Source: Bradyrhizobium_A sp052115025 (GTDB lineage Bacteria; Pseudomonadota; Alphaproteobacteria; Rhizobiales; Xanthobacteraceae). From it: DNA of 64,000 nucleotides. The notes beneath the pieces were generated by a model. It saw nothing but the letters and a program-made list of their open reading frames with translations, had not been told where the DNA came from and did no database searches. The stretch is from the NCBI RefSeq assembly GCF_052115025.1, contig NZ_JBFRFW010000014.1, positions 62,001 to 126,000 on the forward strand, written 5' to 3'. The translations under genes and the position numbers were made by a program. Below, piece by piece: positions 1 to 7,692 of the stretch. The stretch's first letter is position 1. The number at the start of each line of letters is the position of its first letter.

Positions 1-1
1 T

Positions 2-409
2 GACGGCCAGCCGTCGGCGATCTTCGTGATCTTCATCACCTCGATCTGGCCGATCATCATCAATACCGCGGTCGGCATTCGCAACATCCCGCAGGACTAC
101 CGCAATGTCGCTGCGGTGGTGCAGCTCAACCCGATCGAGTTCTTCACCAAGATCATGATCCCGTCGGCGGCGCCCTACATCTTCACCGGGCTGCGGATCG
201 GCATCGGTCTGTCGTGGCTCGCGATCGTAGCGGCCGAGATGCTGATCGGCGGGGTTGGCATCGGCTTCTTCATCTGGGATGCGTGGAATTCATCGCACAT
301 CAGCGAGATCATCCTCGCGCTGTTCTATGTCGGCATCATCGGCTTCGTGCTTGACCGCATCATCGCGCTGATCGGAACTGCCGTGACCCACGGCACCGCC
401 ACCAACTGA
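2..409 (+). CDS. nrtB: Nitrate-type ABC transporter permease, C-terminal part (5' end outside window)
   Basis: The reading frame is open from the window edge, so only about 135 C-terminal residues are seen. They carry the inner-membrane permease fold of binding-protein-dependent transporters: hydrophobic segments around FVIFITSIWPII, the cytoplasmic coupling-loop region (NPIEFFTKIMIPSAAPYIFTG), and a final helix near GFVLDRIIALIG. The residues QDYRNVAAVVQLNP and WLAIVAAEML are typical of the NrtB/CynB branch (nitrate, nitrite or cyanate) rather than SsuC or TauC. The ATPase gene follows 10 bases later on the same strand, so the two form one operon. The binding-protein gene is presumably upstream, outside the window. 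Nitrate as substrate is inferred from family resemblance only. Confidence 0.85.
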   Translation, partial: DGQPSAIFVIFITSIWPIIINTAVGIRNIPQDYRNVAAVVQLNPIEFFTKIMIPSAAPYIFTGLRIGIGLSWLAIVAAEMLIGGVGIGFFIWDAWNSSHISEIILALFYVGIIGFVLDRIIALIGTAVTHGTATN

Positions 410-419
410 GGGCTTTGTC

Positions 420-1214
420 ATGCACGCCTATCTCAAGCTCGATCACATCGACAAGATCTTCAGCCGTGGCCAGACCACGACCGAGGTGCTCAGGGATATC
501 AACCTGACCATCAACGAGGGGGAGTATGTCTCCATCATCGGTCACTCCGGCTGCGGCAAGTCGACGTTGCTCAACATTGTTGCGGGGCTGACGCCGGCAA
601 CCCACGGCGGGGTGCTGCTGGAGAACCGCGAAGTCAACGCGCCGGGGCCCGATCGTGCGGTCGTGTTCCAGAACCACAGCCTGCTGCCCTGGCTCACGGT
701 CTACGACAACGTCCGTCTCGGCGTCGACAAGGTGTTCAGGCGGAGCAAGAGCCGCAGCGAACGCGACGCCTGGACCATGCACAATCTCAACCTCGTGCAG
801 ATGGCCCACGCGAAGGACAAGCGGCCCGGTGAAATCTCCGGCGGCATGAAGCAGCGTGTCGGTATTGCCCGCGCGCTCGCCATGGAGCCGAAGGTTCTGC
901 TGCTGGACGAGCCGTTCGGCGCACTCGACGCGCTGACGCGTGCGCATCTGCAGGATTCGGTGATGGCGCTGCACCAGAAGCTCAACAACACGGTGATGAT
1001 GATCACCCATGACGTCGACGAGGCCGTGTTGCTGTCCGACCGGATCGTGATGATGACCAACGGTCCCAGCGCCCGCATCGGCGAGGTGCTGGACGTGCCG
1101 CTGCCGCATCCGCGCAAGCGGCTCGAACTCGCCTCCAACCCGATCTACCTGAAATGCCGTCAGCGGGTGCTTGAGTTCCTCTACGAGCGGCATCGCTTCG
1201 TGGAGGCGGCGTGA
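420..1214 (+). CDS. nrtD: Nitrate-type ABC transporter ATP-binding protein
   Basis: A 264-residue ATPase that powers the permease encoded just upstream. It has a Walker A motif (GHSGCGKST, about residues 41-49), a Q-loop (VFQNHSLLPW), the ABC signature SGGMKQR, a Walker B with D-loop (VLLLDEPFGALD) and an H-loop histidine (ITHDVDEA). Its length equals that of single-domain NrtD/SsuB-like proteins; it lacks the C-terminal substrate-binding domain that cyanobacterial NrtC carries. The start ATG lies 10 bases after the permease stop, which implies translational coupling. NrtD rather than a taurine or sulfonate ATPase is inferred from the neighbour and from the long HxxLL insertion after the Q-loop. 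Confidence 0.85.
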   Translation: MHAYLKLDHIDKIFSRGQTTTEVLRDINLTINEGEYVSIIGHSGCGKSTLLNIVAGLTPATHGGVLLENREVNAPGPDRAVVFQNHSLLPWLTVYDNVRLGVDKVFRRSKSRSERDAWTMHNLNLVQMAHAKDKRPGEISGGMKQRVGIARALAMEPKVLLLDEPFGALDALTRAHLQDSVMALHQKLNNTVMMITHDVDEAVLLSDRIVMMTNGPSARIGEVLDVPLPHPRKRLELASNPIYLKCRQRVLEFLYERHRFVEAA

Positions 1215-1362
1215 TCGACATCCCCGCTCAGTTCGGCGCGCGTCGATTGTTGGGGCCGTCGCCGTGAGCCGGACGGGGAGGGGTTGCAACAATTTGCTGA
1301 AAAGTGCGGGTTCTGGAACCGGAGTGATGAAATGGAGCGGACGTGAGGTGGCCGTCGGGCAG

Positions 1363-1410
1363 AATCTTCGTCTAGATCACTGGTCTAGAGGGCAAGATTT
1401 TCGTTTTTTC
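1363..1410 (+). terminator. Imperfect stem-loop followed by a T run, downstream of the nitrate transporter genes
   Basis: AATCTT (1363-1368) and TCTAGA (1371-1376) can pair with TCTAGA (1384-1389) and AAGATT (1394-1399), giving two six-pair stems separated by a small internal loop. Six T residues follow at 1404-1409. This fits a weak intrinsic terminator ending the nitrate transporter operon. It lies 150 bases past the ATPase stop and the stem is AT-rich, so an operator upstream of the small gene at 1483 is the alternative. Confidence 0.35.
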
Positions 1411-1482
1411 CGGCGCCGCCTTGCGCCGTCGCGGGCGAAGCACTGAATATGGCACATGATCATCCGCCGGAGATCAGGTTCC

Positions 1483-1635
1483 ATGCGCGCATTGTTGTCC
1501 GAGGCCCGTCTGCATTCCTACGCCCGTTCGGTGTCGCCGAAGGCCGGCGATCGCGTGCATACCATGGCATTCTATGGCGCGTTGACGGTGATCGCGTTCA
1601 TCGTGTTCGGCACGCTGTCCTATCATCCCTTCTAG
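1483..1635 (+). CDS. Predicted 50-residue single-helix membrane protein
   Basis: This short frame begins with ATG preceded by GGAG at 1469-1472 (10 bases before the start) and ends at TAG 1633-1635. The product starts MRALLSEARLHSYARS, has a basic, histidine-containing N-terminal half and then one hydrophobic segment (about residues 29-44, FYGALTVIAFIVFGTL) ending close to the C-terminus. That layout is normal for small inner-membrane accessory proteins. I recognise no family. The evidence is the ribosome-binding site and the coherent membrane segment in a gap otherwise without genes; position after nitrate transport genes gives no firm function. Confidence 0.5.
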   Translation: MRALLSEARLHSYARSVSPKAGDRVHTMAFYGALTVIAFIVFGTLSYHPF

Positions 1636-1666
1636 GGGCTGTTCTTCGCGCGCGAACGGGTGCGAC

Positions 1667-2437
1667 TCAGCCGAAACGATGGCTGAACGGAGCGACCGCG
1701 ATACCTGCCGCATCCAGCGCCTGACGAATGCGTTGGGCGATCGTGACGGCGCCGGGCGTGTCGCCATGGATGCAGACCGTGTCGACGTCCACCTTAATGG
1801 TCTTCCCTGATGCCGCGACAATGGCGCGGTCCTGGACCATGCGCACGACGCGCGCCGCGATGACCTCCGGGTCATGCAGCACGGCGCCCGGCTTGCTGCG
1901 TACCATCAGCGTCGCATCATCTTCATAGGCGCGGTCGGCGAACACCTCGCTGACCGTGCGCAGGCCGGCGGCCTCGCCCGCACGCGCCAGCGCCGAGCTC
2001 GGCAGCACCACGAAGATCAGGTGGCGGTCCACAGCCTTGATGGCTGAGGCGATCGCGCGGGCGGTCGTGTCGTCGACGCAGCCGACGTTCGACAGGGCGC
2101 CGTGGGCCTTGACATGGCTGACCACATGACCGGCCAGCGCGGCTACCGCCTGCAGGGCGCCGACCTGGTAGGCGACCAGCGTCTCGATCTCGGAGGTCGT
2201 GAGGCCGGGCACCGGGCGACGGCCGAAACCATGCAGGTCGCGATAGCCGGGATGGGCACCGATGCTCACGCCCCTGGCCTTCGCGAGCCGTGCCGTCTTC
2301 AGCATGATGTCGGAGTCGCCGCCATGGAAGCCGCAGGCGACATTGGCGCTGGTGGCAAGGCCGAGCATCGCCTCGTCGTTGCCCATGGACCAGGCGCCGA
2401 AGCCCTCGCCGAGATCACAATTCAGGTCGATGCTCAT
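1667..2437 (-). CDS. pxpA: 5-oxoprolinase subunit A, LamB/YcsF family
   Basis: The 256-residue product is full length for PxpA, the subunit that with PxpB and PxpC opens 5-oxoproline (pyroglutamate) to glutamate using ATP in the cytoplasm. Family hallmarks are the N-terminal DLNCDLGEGFG, NVACGFHGGD, GAHPGYRD, VKAHGAL and the C-terminal CIHGDTPGA. The family's metal/substrate histidines and acidic residues are all present by eye. No pxpB or pxpC gene lies on either side; the next genes are an RraA-like protein (divergent) and a small membrane protein. The subunit must therefore work with partners encoded elsewhere, or act alone on another lactam. Family assignment is firm, reaction is inferred. 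Confidence 0.88.
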   Translation of the reverse strand: MSIDLNCDLGEGFGAWSMGNDEAMLGLATSANVACGFHGGDSDIMLKTARLAKARGVSIGAHPGYRDLHGFGRRPVPGLTTSEIETLVAYQVGALQAVAALAGHVVSHVKAHGALSNVGCVDDTTARAIASAIKAVDRHLIFVVLPSSALARAGEAAGLRTVSEVFADRAYEDDATLMVRSKPGAVLHDPEVIAARVVRMVQDRAIVAASGKTIKVDVDTVCIHGDTPGAVTIAQRIRQALDAAGIAVAPFSHRFG

Positions 2438-2579
2438 GTCAGGCTCATGTCGGGGTGAGGGCGGGGTCGGTGCCCGTGGCGCGGGTGCTCCCGCCGAAAT
2501 TCAGGGGCAGAACCGGTTGACGCCCGGCCGCCCTCCGGCGCAATGATATCAGGCCATTCGTCAGGGAGCCTATCGCTTT

Positions 2580-3284
2580 ATGCCGCTCACGCCGCAGTCC
2601 GTCGAGATTTTGAAGACCATCTCCACCGCCACCATCACAACCGTCCTTCTGAAGAAGGGCCTGCGGAATGTGTGGCTGCGCGGCACGAAACCGCTGCGGC
2701 CGAACCAGCCCCGGCTGGTGGGCCCGGCTTTCACCCTGCGGTTCGTACCGGCCCGGGAGGACCTCGCCACCCCGGAGTCGTGGTCGGCGCCGATCTCGAC
2801 CCGCACCGCCATCGAAGCCATGCCGGAAGGCTGCATCGCGGTTGTCGACGCGATGGGCGTGACCGATGCCGGCATCTTCGGGGACATTCTGTGCGCACGC
2901 ATGGTGAAGCGGAATGTTGCGGCACTGGTGACCGATGGGGTGATGCGCGACCTCGCGGGCGTTCTCGGCACCGGCCTGCCGGTGTGGTGCAACGGCGCCG
3001 CGGCGCCGCCCTCGGTGGCCGGCCTCACCTTCGTCAACTGGGGCGAGCCGATCGCCTGTGGCGGCGTGGCGGTGTTTCCGGACGACATCATCGTTGTCGA
3101 TCAGGACGGTGCGGTGCTGATTCCGCAGGCGCTGCTTGATCACGTCCTGGCGGAAGGGCCCGAGCAGGAGCGCATGGAGGCGTGGATCGTCAACGAGGTG
3201 AACAATGGCGCGGTGTTGCCCGGTCTCTATCCGATGAATGCCGAGACCAAGGCGCGTTATGCCGCGAGCAAGAAGCCGGGCTGA
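2580..3284 (+). CDS. RraA-fold protein (RraA / HMG-aldolase superfamily)
   Basis: This 234-residue protein belongs to the superfamily that includes the RNase E regulator RraA, 4-hydroxy-4-methyl-2-oxoglutarate aldolases and proteins once called dimethylmenaquinone methyltransferases. The superfamily core is visible: the G-D segment GIFGDILCARMVKRNVAALVTDGVMRD, with the RD pair expected for metal and substrate binding, and later VFPDDIIVVDQDGAVLIP. The ATG is preceded by GGGAG. Alphaproteobacterial copies of this subtype usually sit with catabolic genes, and here a cupin gene follows after a tandem repeat. An aldolase-type catabolic enzyme seems likelier than an RNase E inhibitor, but the sequence does not settle it. 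Confidence 0.75.
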   Translation: MPLTPQSVEILKTISTATITTVLLKKGLRNVWLRGTKPLRPNQPRLVGPAFTLRFVPAREDLATPESWSAPISTRTAIEAMPEGCIAVVDAMGVTDAGIFGDILCARMVKRNVAALVTDGVMRDLAGVLGTGLPVWCNGAAAPPSVAGLTFVNWGEPIACGGVAVFPDDIIVVDQDGAVLIPQALLDHVLAEGPEQERMEAWIVNEVNNGAVLPGLYPMNAETKARYAASKKPG

Positions 3285-3286
3285 CC

Positions 3287-3342
3287 TGCCGAACTGACTT
3301 TGCCGGACTGACTTGGCCAGACTGACTTGGCCAGACTGACTT
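3287..3342. repeat. Four tandem copies of a 14-bp unit
   Basis: Units TGCCGAACTGACTT (3287-3300), TGCCGGACTGACTT (3301-3314), GGCCAGACTGACTT (3315-3328) and GGCCAGACTGACTT (3329-3342) follow one another without gaps; the last two are identical. The array fills most of the space between the RraA-like stop codon and the cupin gene. It is a short minisatellite-like array with no coding role that I can see. Confidence 0.9.
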
Positions 3343-3380
3343 GGCAGCATCCAACGACATCGCAAACAGGTAAGACGACC

Positions 3381-3788
3381 ATGGACATTCATCCCGCAGG
3401 CTCGCGCCCCTCGGTACGGCCGCCCAAGGACTACTTCACCGGCACCGTGTGGCAGGATCCGGTGATCGCGACACCGGCGCCGGCACATCTGGTGGCGGCC
3501 CGCGTCTCGTTCGAACCGGGCGCCCGCACTGCCTGGCACACCCACCCGCTCGGGCAGACGCTCTATGTGATCTCCGGCGTTGGCCTTGTGCAATCCAAGG
3601 GCGGCCCGATCCGGGAAATCCGTCCCGGCGACACGGTCTGGATTCCGCCCCATGAAAAGCACTGGCACGGCGCCAGTCCAACCAACGGCATGGTTCACCT
3701 GGCGATGCAGGAATCGCTCGACGGCAGCCATGTGACCTGGATGGAGCATGTCACGGATGCGGAATATCGCGGCGAAGCTGCGGGCTAG
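3381..3788 (+). CDS. Small single-domain cupin protein
   Basis: A 135-residue cupin whose two conserved boxes bind a metal: box 1 is TAWHTHPLGQTLYVISGVG (two histidines, with the usual glutamate position taken by Gln) and box 2 is PGDTVWIPPHEKHWHGAS (further histidines). Proteins of this type resemble the carboxymuconolactone-decarboxylase-associated and YhaK/Sarp-like cupins found beside oxidoreductases. The ATG at 3381 has an AGG-containing upstream sequence and gives the normal family length; an upstream ATG at 3327 would add an implausible 18 residues coming from the tandem repeat. Metal-dependent enzyme or sensor activity is inferred; the substrate is unknown. Confidence 0.8.
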   Translation: MDIHPAGSRPSVRPPKDYFTGTVWQDPVIATPAPAHLVAARVSFEPGARTAWHTHPLGQTLYVISGVGLVQSKGGPIREIRPGDTVWIPPHEKHWHGASPTNGMVHLAMQESLDGSHVTWMEHVTDAEYRGEAAG

Positions 3789-3849
3789 GTTCAACCTGTC
3801 AAACTTCGTCCGAAACCGGACGTTCGCTCACGTCGCGGCCGGAGTCAGG

Positions 3850-4158
3850 GTGCGTGCGATTCTGATGGCGACCGGGGGCATGACGGCGGCGGTCGCCGCG
3901 CACGCGGAGCCGGTGCCGTTCTCCTGTACCGTTCTGCCCGACGGCGTGTCGGCGAGCGTGATGCTGACCAATTCGCTCGGCCACGACGCTTCCTGCCTCG
4001 CGACCTGCCAGTTCTCGACGGCAAAATATGATGTCCGACCGCAGATCACCTGCACCAAAACCGTTCCGGCCGGGAAGGAAGTGCAGATGTGCATCCTGAC
4101 ATCGACGGGTGAAAAGCTGCTGGCGTTGATCGACGGCCATGGCGACTGCGTCAGGTAG
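3850..4158 (+). CDS. Secreted small cysteine-rich protein, unknown function
   Basis: A GTG at 3850 preceded by GGAG (3841-3844) starts a 102-residue product. Residues 1-20 form a signal peptide (basic start, hydrophobic MATGGMTAAVA, cleavage expected after AHA). The mature part of about 80 residues has six cysteines (FSC, ASC, ATC, ITC, QMC, GDC), an even number that suits up to three disulfides in the periplasm. A longer frame from 3748 would overlap the cupin stop and lacks a good ribosome-binding site, so I prefer the GTG. I recognise no family. It is followed by the LuxR-type gene on the same strand. Confidence 0.6.
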   Translation: MRAILMATGGMTAAVAAHAEPVPFSCTVLPDGVSASVMLTNSLGHDASCLATCQFSTAKYDVRPQITCTKTVPAGKEVQMCILTSTGEKLLALIDGHGDCVR

Positions 4159-4208
4159 GCGACACAGCCGCCGGAGCGTGATCGTGTCGGTGGTGCGCGT
4201 CACCGTAA

Positions 4209-4238
4209 TTGTCAAAGGCTGGTCTGGCATGCCATAAT
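4209..4238 (+). promoter_or_regulatory. Promoter with a 10-bp palindrome in the spacer, upstream of the luxR-type gene
   Basis: TTGTCA (4209-4214) and CATAAT (4233-4238) are separated by 18 bases and resemble sigma-70 -35 and -10 boxes. The perfect palindrome TGGCATGCCA (4225-4234) lies in the spacer and touches the -10 box. This is a plausible operator for autoregulation of the gene starting at 4277. It is shorter than a classical 18-20 bp lux box. Confidence 0.45.
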
Positions 4239-4276
4239 TGTGCGTCGTCATTCTTGTTGTTCGGGGGGACAAGAGA

Positions 4277-5014
4277 ATGCTTCGCCATCATTTTGCGCAT
4301 TTCGATCATGTCCTGGCTGCCATCGAGCGTTTCGAGCTGACTCGGACGCCGTCGACGCTCGTCGACTGCATCAGAGCCGCGGCGGCGGTTTATGGCTACG
4401 AGATGTTCGTCATTGCGGCGGCGCCGAGTGCGGCGCGGTCGGAATTCGATCAGTTGGTGCTGCTGCGCCATTGGCCCGAGGACTGGTTTCGCCGGTACGT
4501 GCACGAACGGCTGCTGCCGCATGACCCGATCGCGGCTCAGACGCGTGAGCAGTACGGAGCTTTTGCCTGGCGTGATGTCTCGTGGTCGTCCGACACTCTG
4601 CAGACCACGCGGCTGATGGAGATCGCATCGCGCGACTACGGCATGCGGCAGGGGTACTGTGTGCCGATCTACGGCATCTATGGTTATGAGGGGGCGGTGT
4701 CGTTCGCGGGACGCGAAGTCGATGGCGCGCCGTCCGCCAATGCCGCCATGGAGCTGCTTGCGCTCTATGCGATGAACCAGCTGATGCGGCTGCGCAGCGA
4801 GGAAAAGGCCGCGCAGGCGGTTTTGTCGGCGCGCGAGCGCGAGGTGCTGACCTGGGCCGCGATCGGCAAGACGGCCTGGGATACTGGCTGCATCCTGTCG
4901 ATCTCCACAGACACCGTGAACAAGCACATGGCTTCCGCGATGCGCAAGCTGAAGGCCTATACCAAGACCCAGGCGGTCGCCGAATCGCTGCGCCGGGGCG
5001 AGATCCAGCTCTAA
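4277..5014 (+). CDS. LuxR-family quorum-sensing-type regulator without an adjacent luxI (solo)
   Basis: A 245-residue cytoplasmic transcription factor with an N-terminal autoinducer-binding domain (about residues 15-165) and a C-terminal helix-turn-helix (about 180-240, LSAREREVLTWAAIGKT...TVNKHMASAMRKL). The ligand-pocket residues conserved in acyl-homoserine-lactone receptors are present: W70, Y74, D83, P84 and W98, plus a glycine in the later DYGMRQGY segment. It can therefore be expected to bind an acyl- or aryl-homoserine lactone. No LuxI synthase lies nearby, which makes it a solo or a receptor paired at a distance. The ATG follows a GGGGGGA-rich ribosome-binding region; a start at 4238 would fall inside the -10 box. 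Confidence 0.88.
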   Translation: MLRHHFAHFDHVLAAIERFELTRTPSTLVDCIRAAAAVYGYEMFVIAAAPSAARSEFDQLVLLRHWPEDWFRRYVHERLLPHDPIAAQTREQYGAFAWRDVSWSSDTLQTTRLMEIASRDYGMRQGYCVPIYGIYGYEGAVSFAGREVDGAPSANAAMELLALYAMNQLMRLRSEEKAAQAVLSAREREVLTWAAIGKTAWDTGCILSISTDTVNKHMASAMRKLKAYTKTQAVAESLRRGEIQL

Positions 5015-5245
5015 AAGCCAGCCCTGATATCCGCTCCGGTGCGGCAAGCGTCGCGTTTTCGGAGAGCGTCGCCGACGCGGCACGAGGACGGTCTCGGGAG
5101 ACTGAACAGGGCCGAACAAAAGGAGAATTTCACAGGGGGCCGGGTGGCCCGCGGCCTCGACCGCAGGGCGCAATCGGAAAACGCAAGACAAGGACCATCG
5201 CCAGGCCGCTAGCCTCGCCGCCAGAACAAAAGAGCGGGAGGAATA

Positions 5246-6469
5246 ATGCTCAATCGTGTTGCAATGGCCATTGCGTGCGTCTTTGGCGGGTGGGTGGCGA
5301 GCACATCGGCCGAGCCGATCACCAAACCCCTGACCATTGCGGTTCTCAACGACAAGAGTTCGGTGTTCTCGGATGCCGGCGGTGTCGGCAGCGTCGCCGC
5401 CGCCCAGCTCGCGATTGACGATGCCGGCGGCAAGGTGAGGGGCCAGCCTGTCGTGCTGCTGGCACCGGATCATCAGAACAAGACCGATATCGGCGTGTCG
5501 TTGGCTCGCAACCTCTACGATCAGCAGGGCGTGTCCGCGATCTTCGATATCGGCAATTCCGCAATTTCACTTGGCGTGCAGGAACTGGCGCGCGAGCGCG
5601 GCAAGATCGTCGTTCACGTCGGTTCGGCCACCGCCGATGTCTTCGGCAAGGCCTGTGCGCCGACCGGCGCGATGTGGCTCTACGACACCTATTCGCTGGC
5701 GCAAGGCATGGCCAAGTCCATCGTCCGGCAGGGCGGCGACACGTGGTTCTTCATCACCGCCGACTACGCGTTCGGCCATGCCATGCAGGCGGAGGTCGCC
5801 AAGATCGTGACCGCATCGGGCGGCAAGGTGGTCGGTGCCGTGCGCCATCCTGTCGGTACCATGGATTTCTCGTCGTTCCTGCTGCAGGCCAAATCGTCCG
5901 GGGCAAAGATCATCGCGCTCGCCAACGCGTCCGGCGACACCGTGACCAGCATCAAGCAGGCGCGGGAATTCCAGATCGGTGAGGACGACCAGAAGCTCGC
6001 CGTCCTGATCTTCTACCTGACCTCGGTGCACGCGCTGGGACCGGAGGCGATGCAGGGCGTGCAATATCTCACCGGCTACTACTGGGATCGCGACGATGCC
6101 AGCCGCGCGTTCGGTACGCGGTTTGCGGCCAAGCATGGCGGCAAGATGCCGACACAGGCGCAAGCCGGCGTCTACAGCGCGGTGCGTCACTATCTGCGCG
6201 CAGCCGAGGCCGCCAACGACAGCGATGGTCTCACGGTGATGCGCAAGATGAAGGAGATGCCGGTCGACGACTTCTTCGCGCCCGGTGCCCGCCTCCGCGC
6301 CGATGGCCGGCTGATGAACGACATGTTCCTGGTGCAGGCCAAGGCGCCGAAGGAGGTCAAGACCGGCTGGGACCTCCTGACGGTCAAGGCGAGAATCAAG
6401 GCGGAGGATATCATGCGTCCCATCGCCGATGGCGGATGTCCGCATCTCGACCCGCTGCCGAAGAACTGA
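5246..6469 (+). CDS. Periplasmic branched-chain-amino-acid-type ABC binding protein (LivK-like, orphan)
   Basis: A 407-residue periplasmic binding protein of the type I (Leu/Ile/Val-binding) fold. A signal peptide covers about residues 1-22 (cleavage near TSA-EP). The mature chain opens with ITVAVLNDKSS-like strand LTIAVLNDKSSVFSDAGG and contains the hinge-region signatures NLYDQQGVSAIFDIGNS and WFFITADYAFGHAM found in this family. GGGAGGAA lies just before the ATG. There are no permease or ATPase genes on either side, so it must use a transporter encoded elsewhere. Members of this subgroup in related bacteria bind aromatic acids, amides or short acids; the ligand here cannot be read from sequence. 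Confidence 0.85.
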   Translation: MLNRVAMAIACVFGGWVASTSAEPITKPLTIAVLNDKSSVFSDAGGVGSVAAAQLAIDDAGGKVRGQPVVLLAPDHQNKTDIGVSLARNLYDQQGVSAIFDIGNSAISLGVQELARERGKIVVHVGSATADVFGKACAPTGAMWLYDTYSLAQGMAKSIVRQGGDTWFFITADYAFGHAMQAEVAKIVTASGGKVVGAVRHPVGTMDFSSFLLQAKSSGAKIIALANASGDTVTSIKQAREFQIGEDDQKLAVLIFYLTSVHALGPEAMQGVQYLTGYYWDRDDASRAFGTRFAAKHGGKMPTQAQAGVYSAVRHYLRAAEAANDSDGLTVMRKMKEMPVDDFFAPGARLRADGRLMNDMFLVQAKAPKEVKTGWDLLTVKARIKAEDIMRPIADGGCPHLDPLPKN

Positions 6470-6592
6470 AACGCCGAGGGAATGACATTGGGGCGGGCGC
6501 GGCAAGGCGCCGGACGGCAAGGACGAAGCGCCGCGTCCCGGCCCTTAAATGACTTGCAATTCGGCGGCCGTTCCCTCATGAGCAACCGTCGA

Positions 6593-6682
6593 GGAAGGGT
6601 GGCCGAGTGGTTTAAGGCACCGGTCTTGAAAACCGGCGTGCCCGCAAGGGTACCGTGGGTTCGAATCCCACCCCTTCCGCCA
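6593..6682 (+). tRNA. tRNA-Ser (anticodon TGA)
   Basis: The acceptor stem GGAAGGG (6593-6599) pairs with CCCTTCC (6672-6678), followed by discriminator G and an encoded CCA (6680-6682). The anticodon stem CCGGT/ACCGG encloses the loop CTTGAAA with anticodon TGA at 6627-6629. The T arm contains GGTTCGAATCC. A long variable arm between the anticodon and T stems is the class II feature expected for serine. An integrase remnant lies about 65 bases downstream, so this tRNA is a probable integration site. Confidence 0.97.
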
Positions 6683-6746
6683 GACATCATAAAAATCAAT
6701 CGGTTAGTCACTGTCTCGCCGATTCGGTTTGCCACTTTCGTTCGGC

Positions 6747-6975
6747 TCACCGGCGGCGCGCGTGGAGTGCGCCGTTCTCCCAAAGCGCCATGCCGGCGGC
6801 CATCACTTTGCGCTTCGCCTGCCTGACATAGATGCGGAGCCTTATCCTCTGTCAGGTGGCCGAGGATCGACATGATCTGCTTGATCGTCGCGCCGGCTTC
6901 CGCAACCCCGCCGAACTCACGAAACAGCCCCGTTAAAAGCTCCCCGGACGGCCCAAGCGCGTTGTGCAGCATCAC
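6747..6975 (-). pseudogene. Remnant of a tyrosine-recombinase integrase (C-terminal end, frameshifted)
   Basis: On the minus strand the frame reading EAGATIKQIMSILGHLTEDKA matches the LGH region of phage and island integrases, then runs out of register. One frame over, IYVRQAKRKVMAAGMALWENG continues to a TGA at 6749-6747 and gives the expected basic C-terminal end. The two halves join near 6830, so one insertion or deletion has broken the gene. The upstream catalytic part with the R...HxxR motifs is missing or degenerate. Its place beside tRNA-Ser indicates a former island or prophage integrated at that tRNA. The exact upstream limit of the remnant is uncertain. Confidence 0.7.
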
Positions 6976-7086
6976 CCCGCGCTGCTTTACTCCGAGATGC
7001 CCCAGTTCGTGGCTGCCTTATCAGGTGCCTCCGGTGTGGCCGCCAGAATCTAGCGTGCCCTGCACTCGCTGGCATGGCCCGCGCGA

Positions 7087-7642
7087 CTAGGTTTCCTTAC
7101 TGTCTCCGGGGGGCAGCAGGGGCGGTGAGCTGTTGCCCACTGTGCGCTCCTCACTATCAGCTTCACGTGAAATCCGGTTCTCTACACCGCGAACAATATA
7201 TGGGGCCAATAGCCCGCCCAGAAACGCGATGATCATAAGCGAGCCAGATGAAATATCTTTTGTGGTGATCGTGTCGGTCGGAATGCCGGGATAAAAGATC
7301 TTGATAAGCGCGGCCGATTTCAAAAAAGAAAGAACCAGCGACACCCATAAGGCCGCCGAATAGCAACTTGGCCATCTGATTGATAAGAGGTTCAGACGCT
7401 GCGTTGTTGTGCGTGCGGGCGTAGATGTAAGCGACGATCGCGCCGATTCCGCCCCAATAGAATGCCAGCAGGATTGATGGCAATTGGGTGTGGAAGTCAC
7501 GAACCATATCGTTGTTTTGGTTGTCGCCTCCAATGGACTGAACAATCCAATCAGCCAATAGCAGAGCCGCCGCAGGCGCCACCAAGAAGAATGCAATGAT
7601 CGTCACCCATTTGAGAAGTTTTCTTAGATCAGATGCGAACAT
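7087..7642 (-). pseudogene. Frameshifted gene for a three- to four-helix membrane protein, unknown function
   Basis: Two overlapping minus-strand frames each hold half of one protein. The first (from 7642) gives MFASDLRKLLKWVTIIAFF, then further hydrophobic segments near residues 54-70 and 92-105, and loses its membrane character after about residue 107. The other frame continues with SAALIKIF, a hydrophobic segment SLMIIAFLGGLLAPYIV and a polar tail to TAG at 7087-7089. The shift maps to a run of six A residues at 7322-7327; one base fewer would restore a single protein of about 184 residues. Causes could be real decay, a homopolymer sequencing error or slippage. Base composition is lower in GC than the surroundings, in line with transfer. 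No family recognised. Confidence 0.6.
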
Positions 7643-7692
7643 CCAATAATCCTTAAGCGAACATCGTCTGAAATATAGGTCGATTGTTTCTC

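Noticed and set aside
5015..5245. Small RNA or leader before the LivK-like gene
   Set aside because: Some GC-rich stems can be drawn but none with a convincing terminator or conserved motif.
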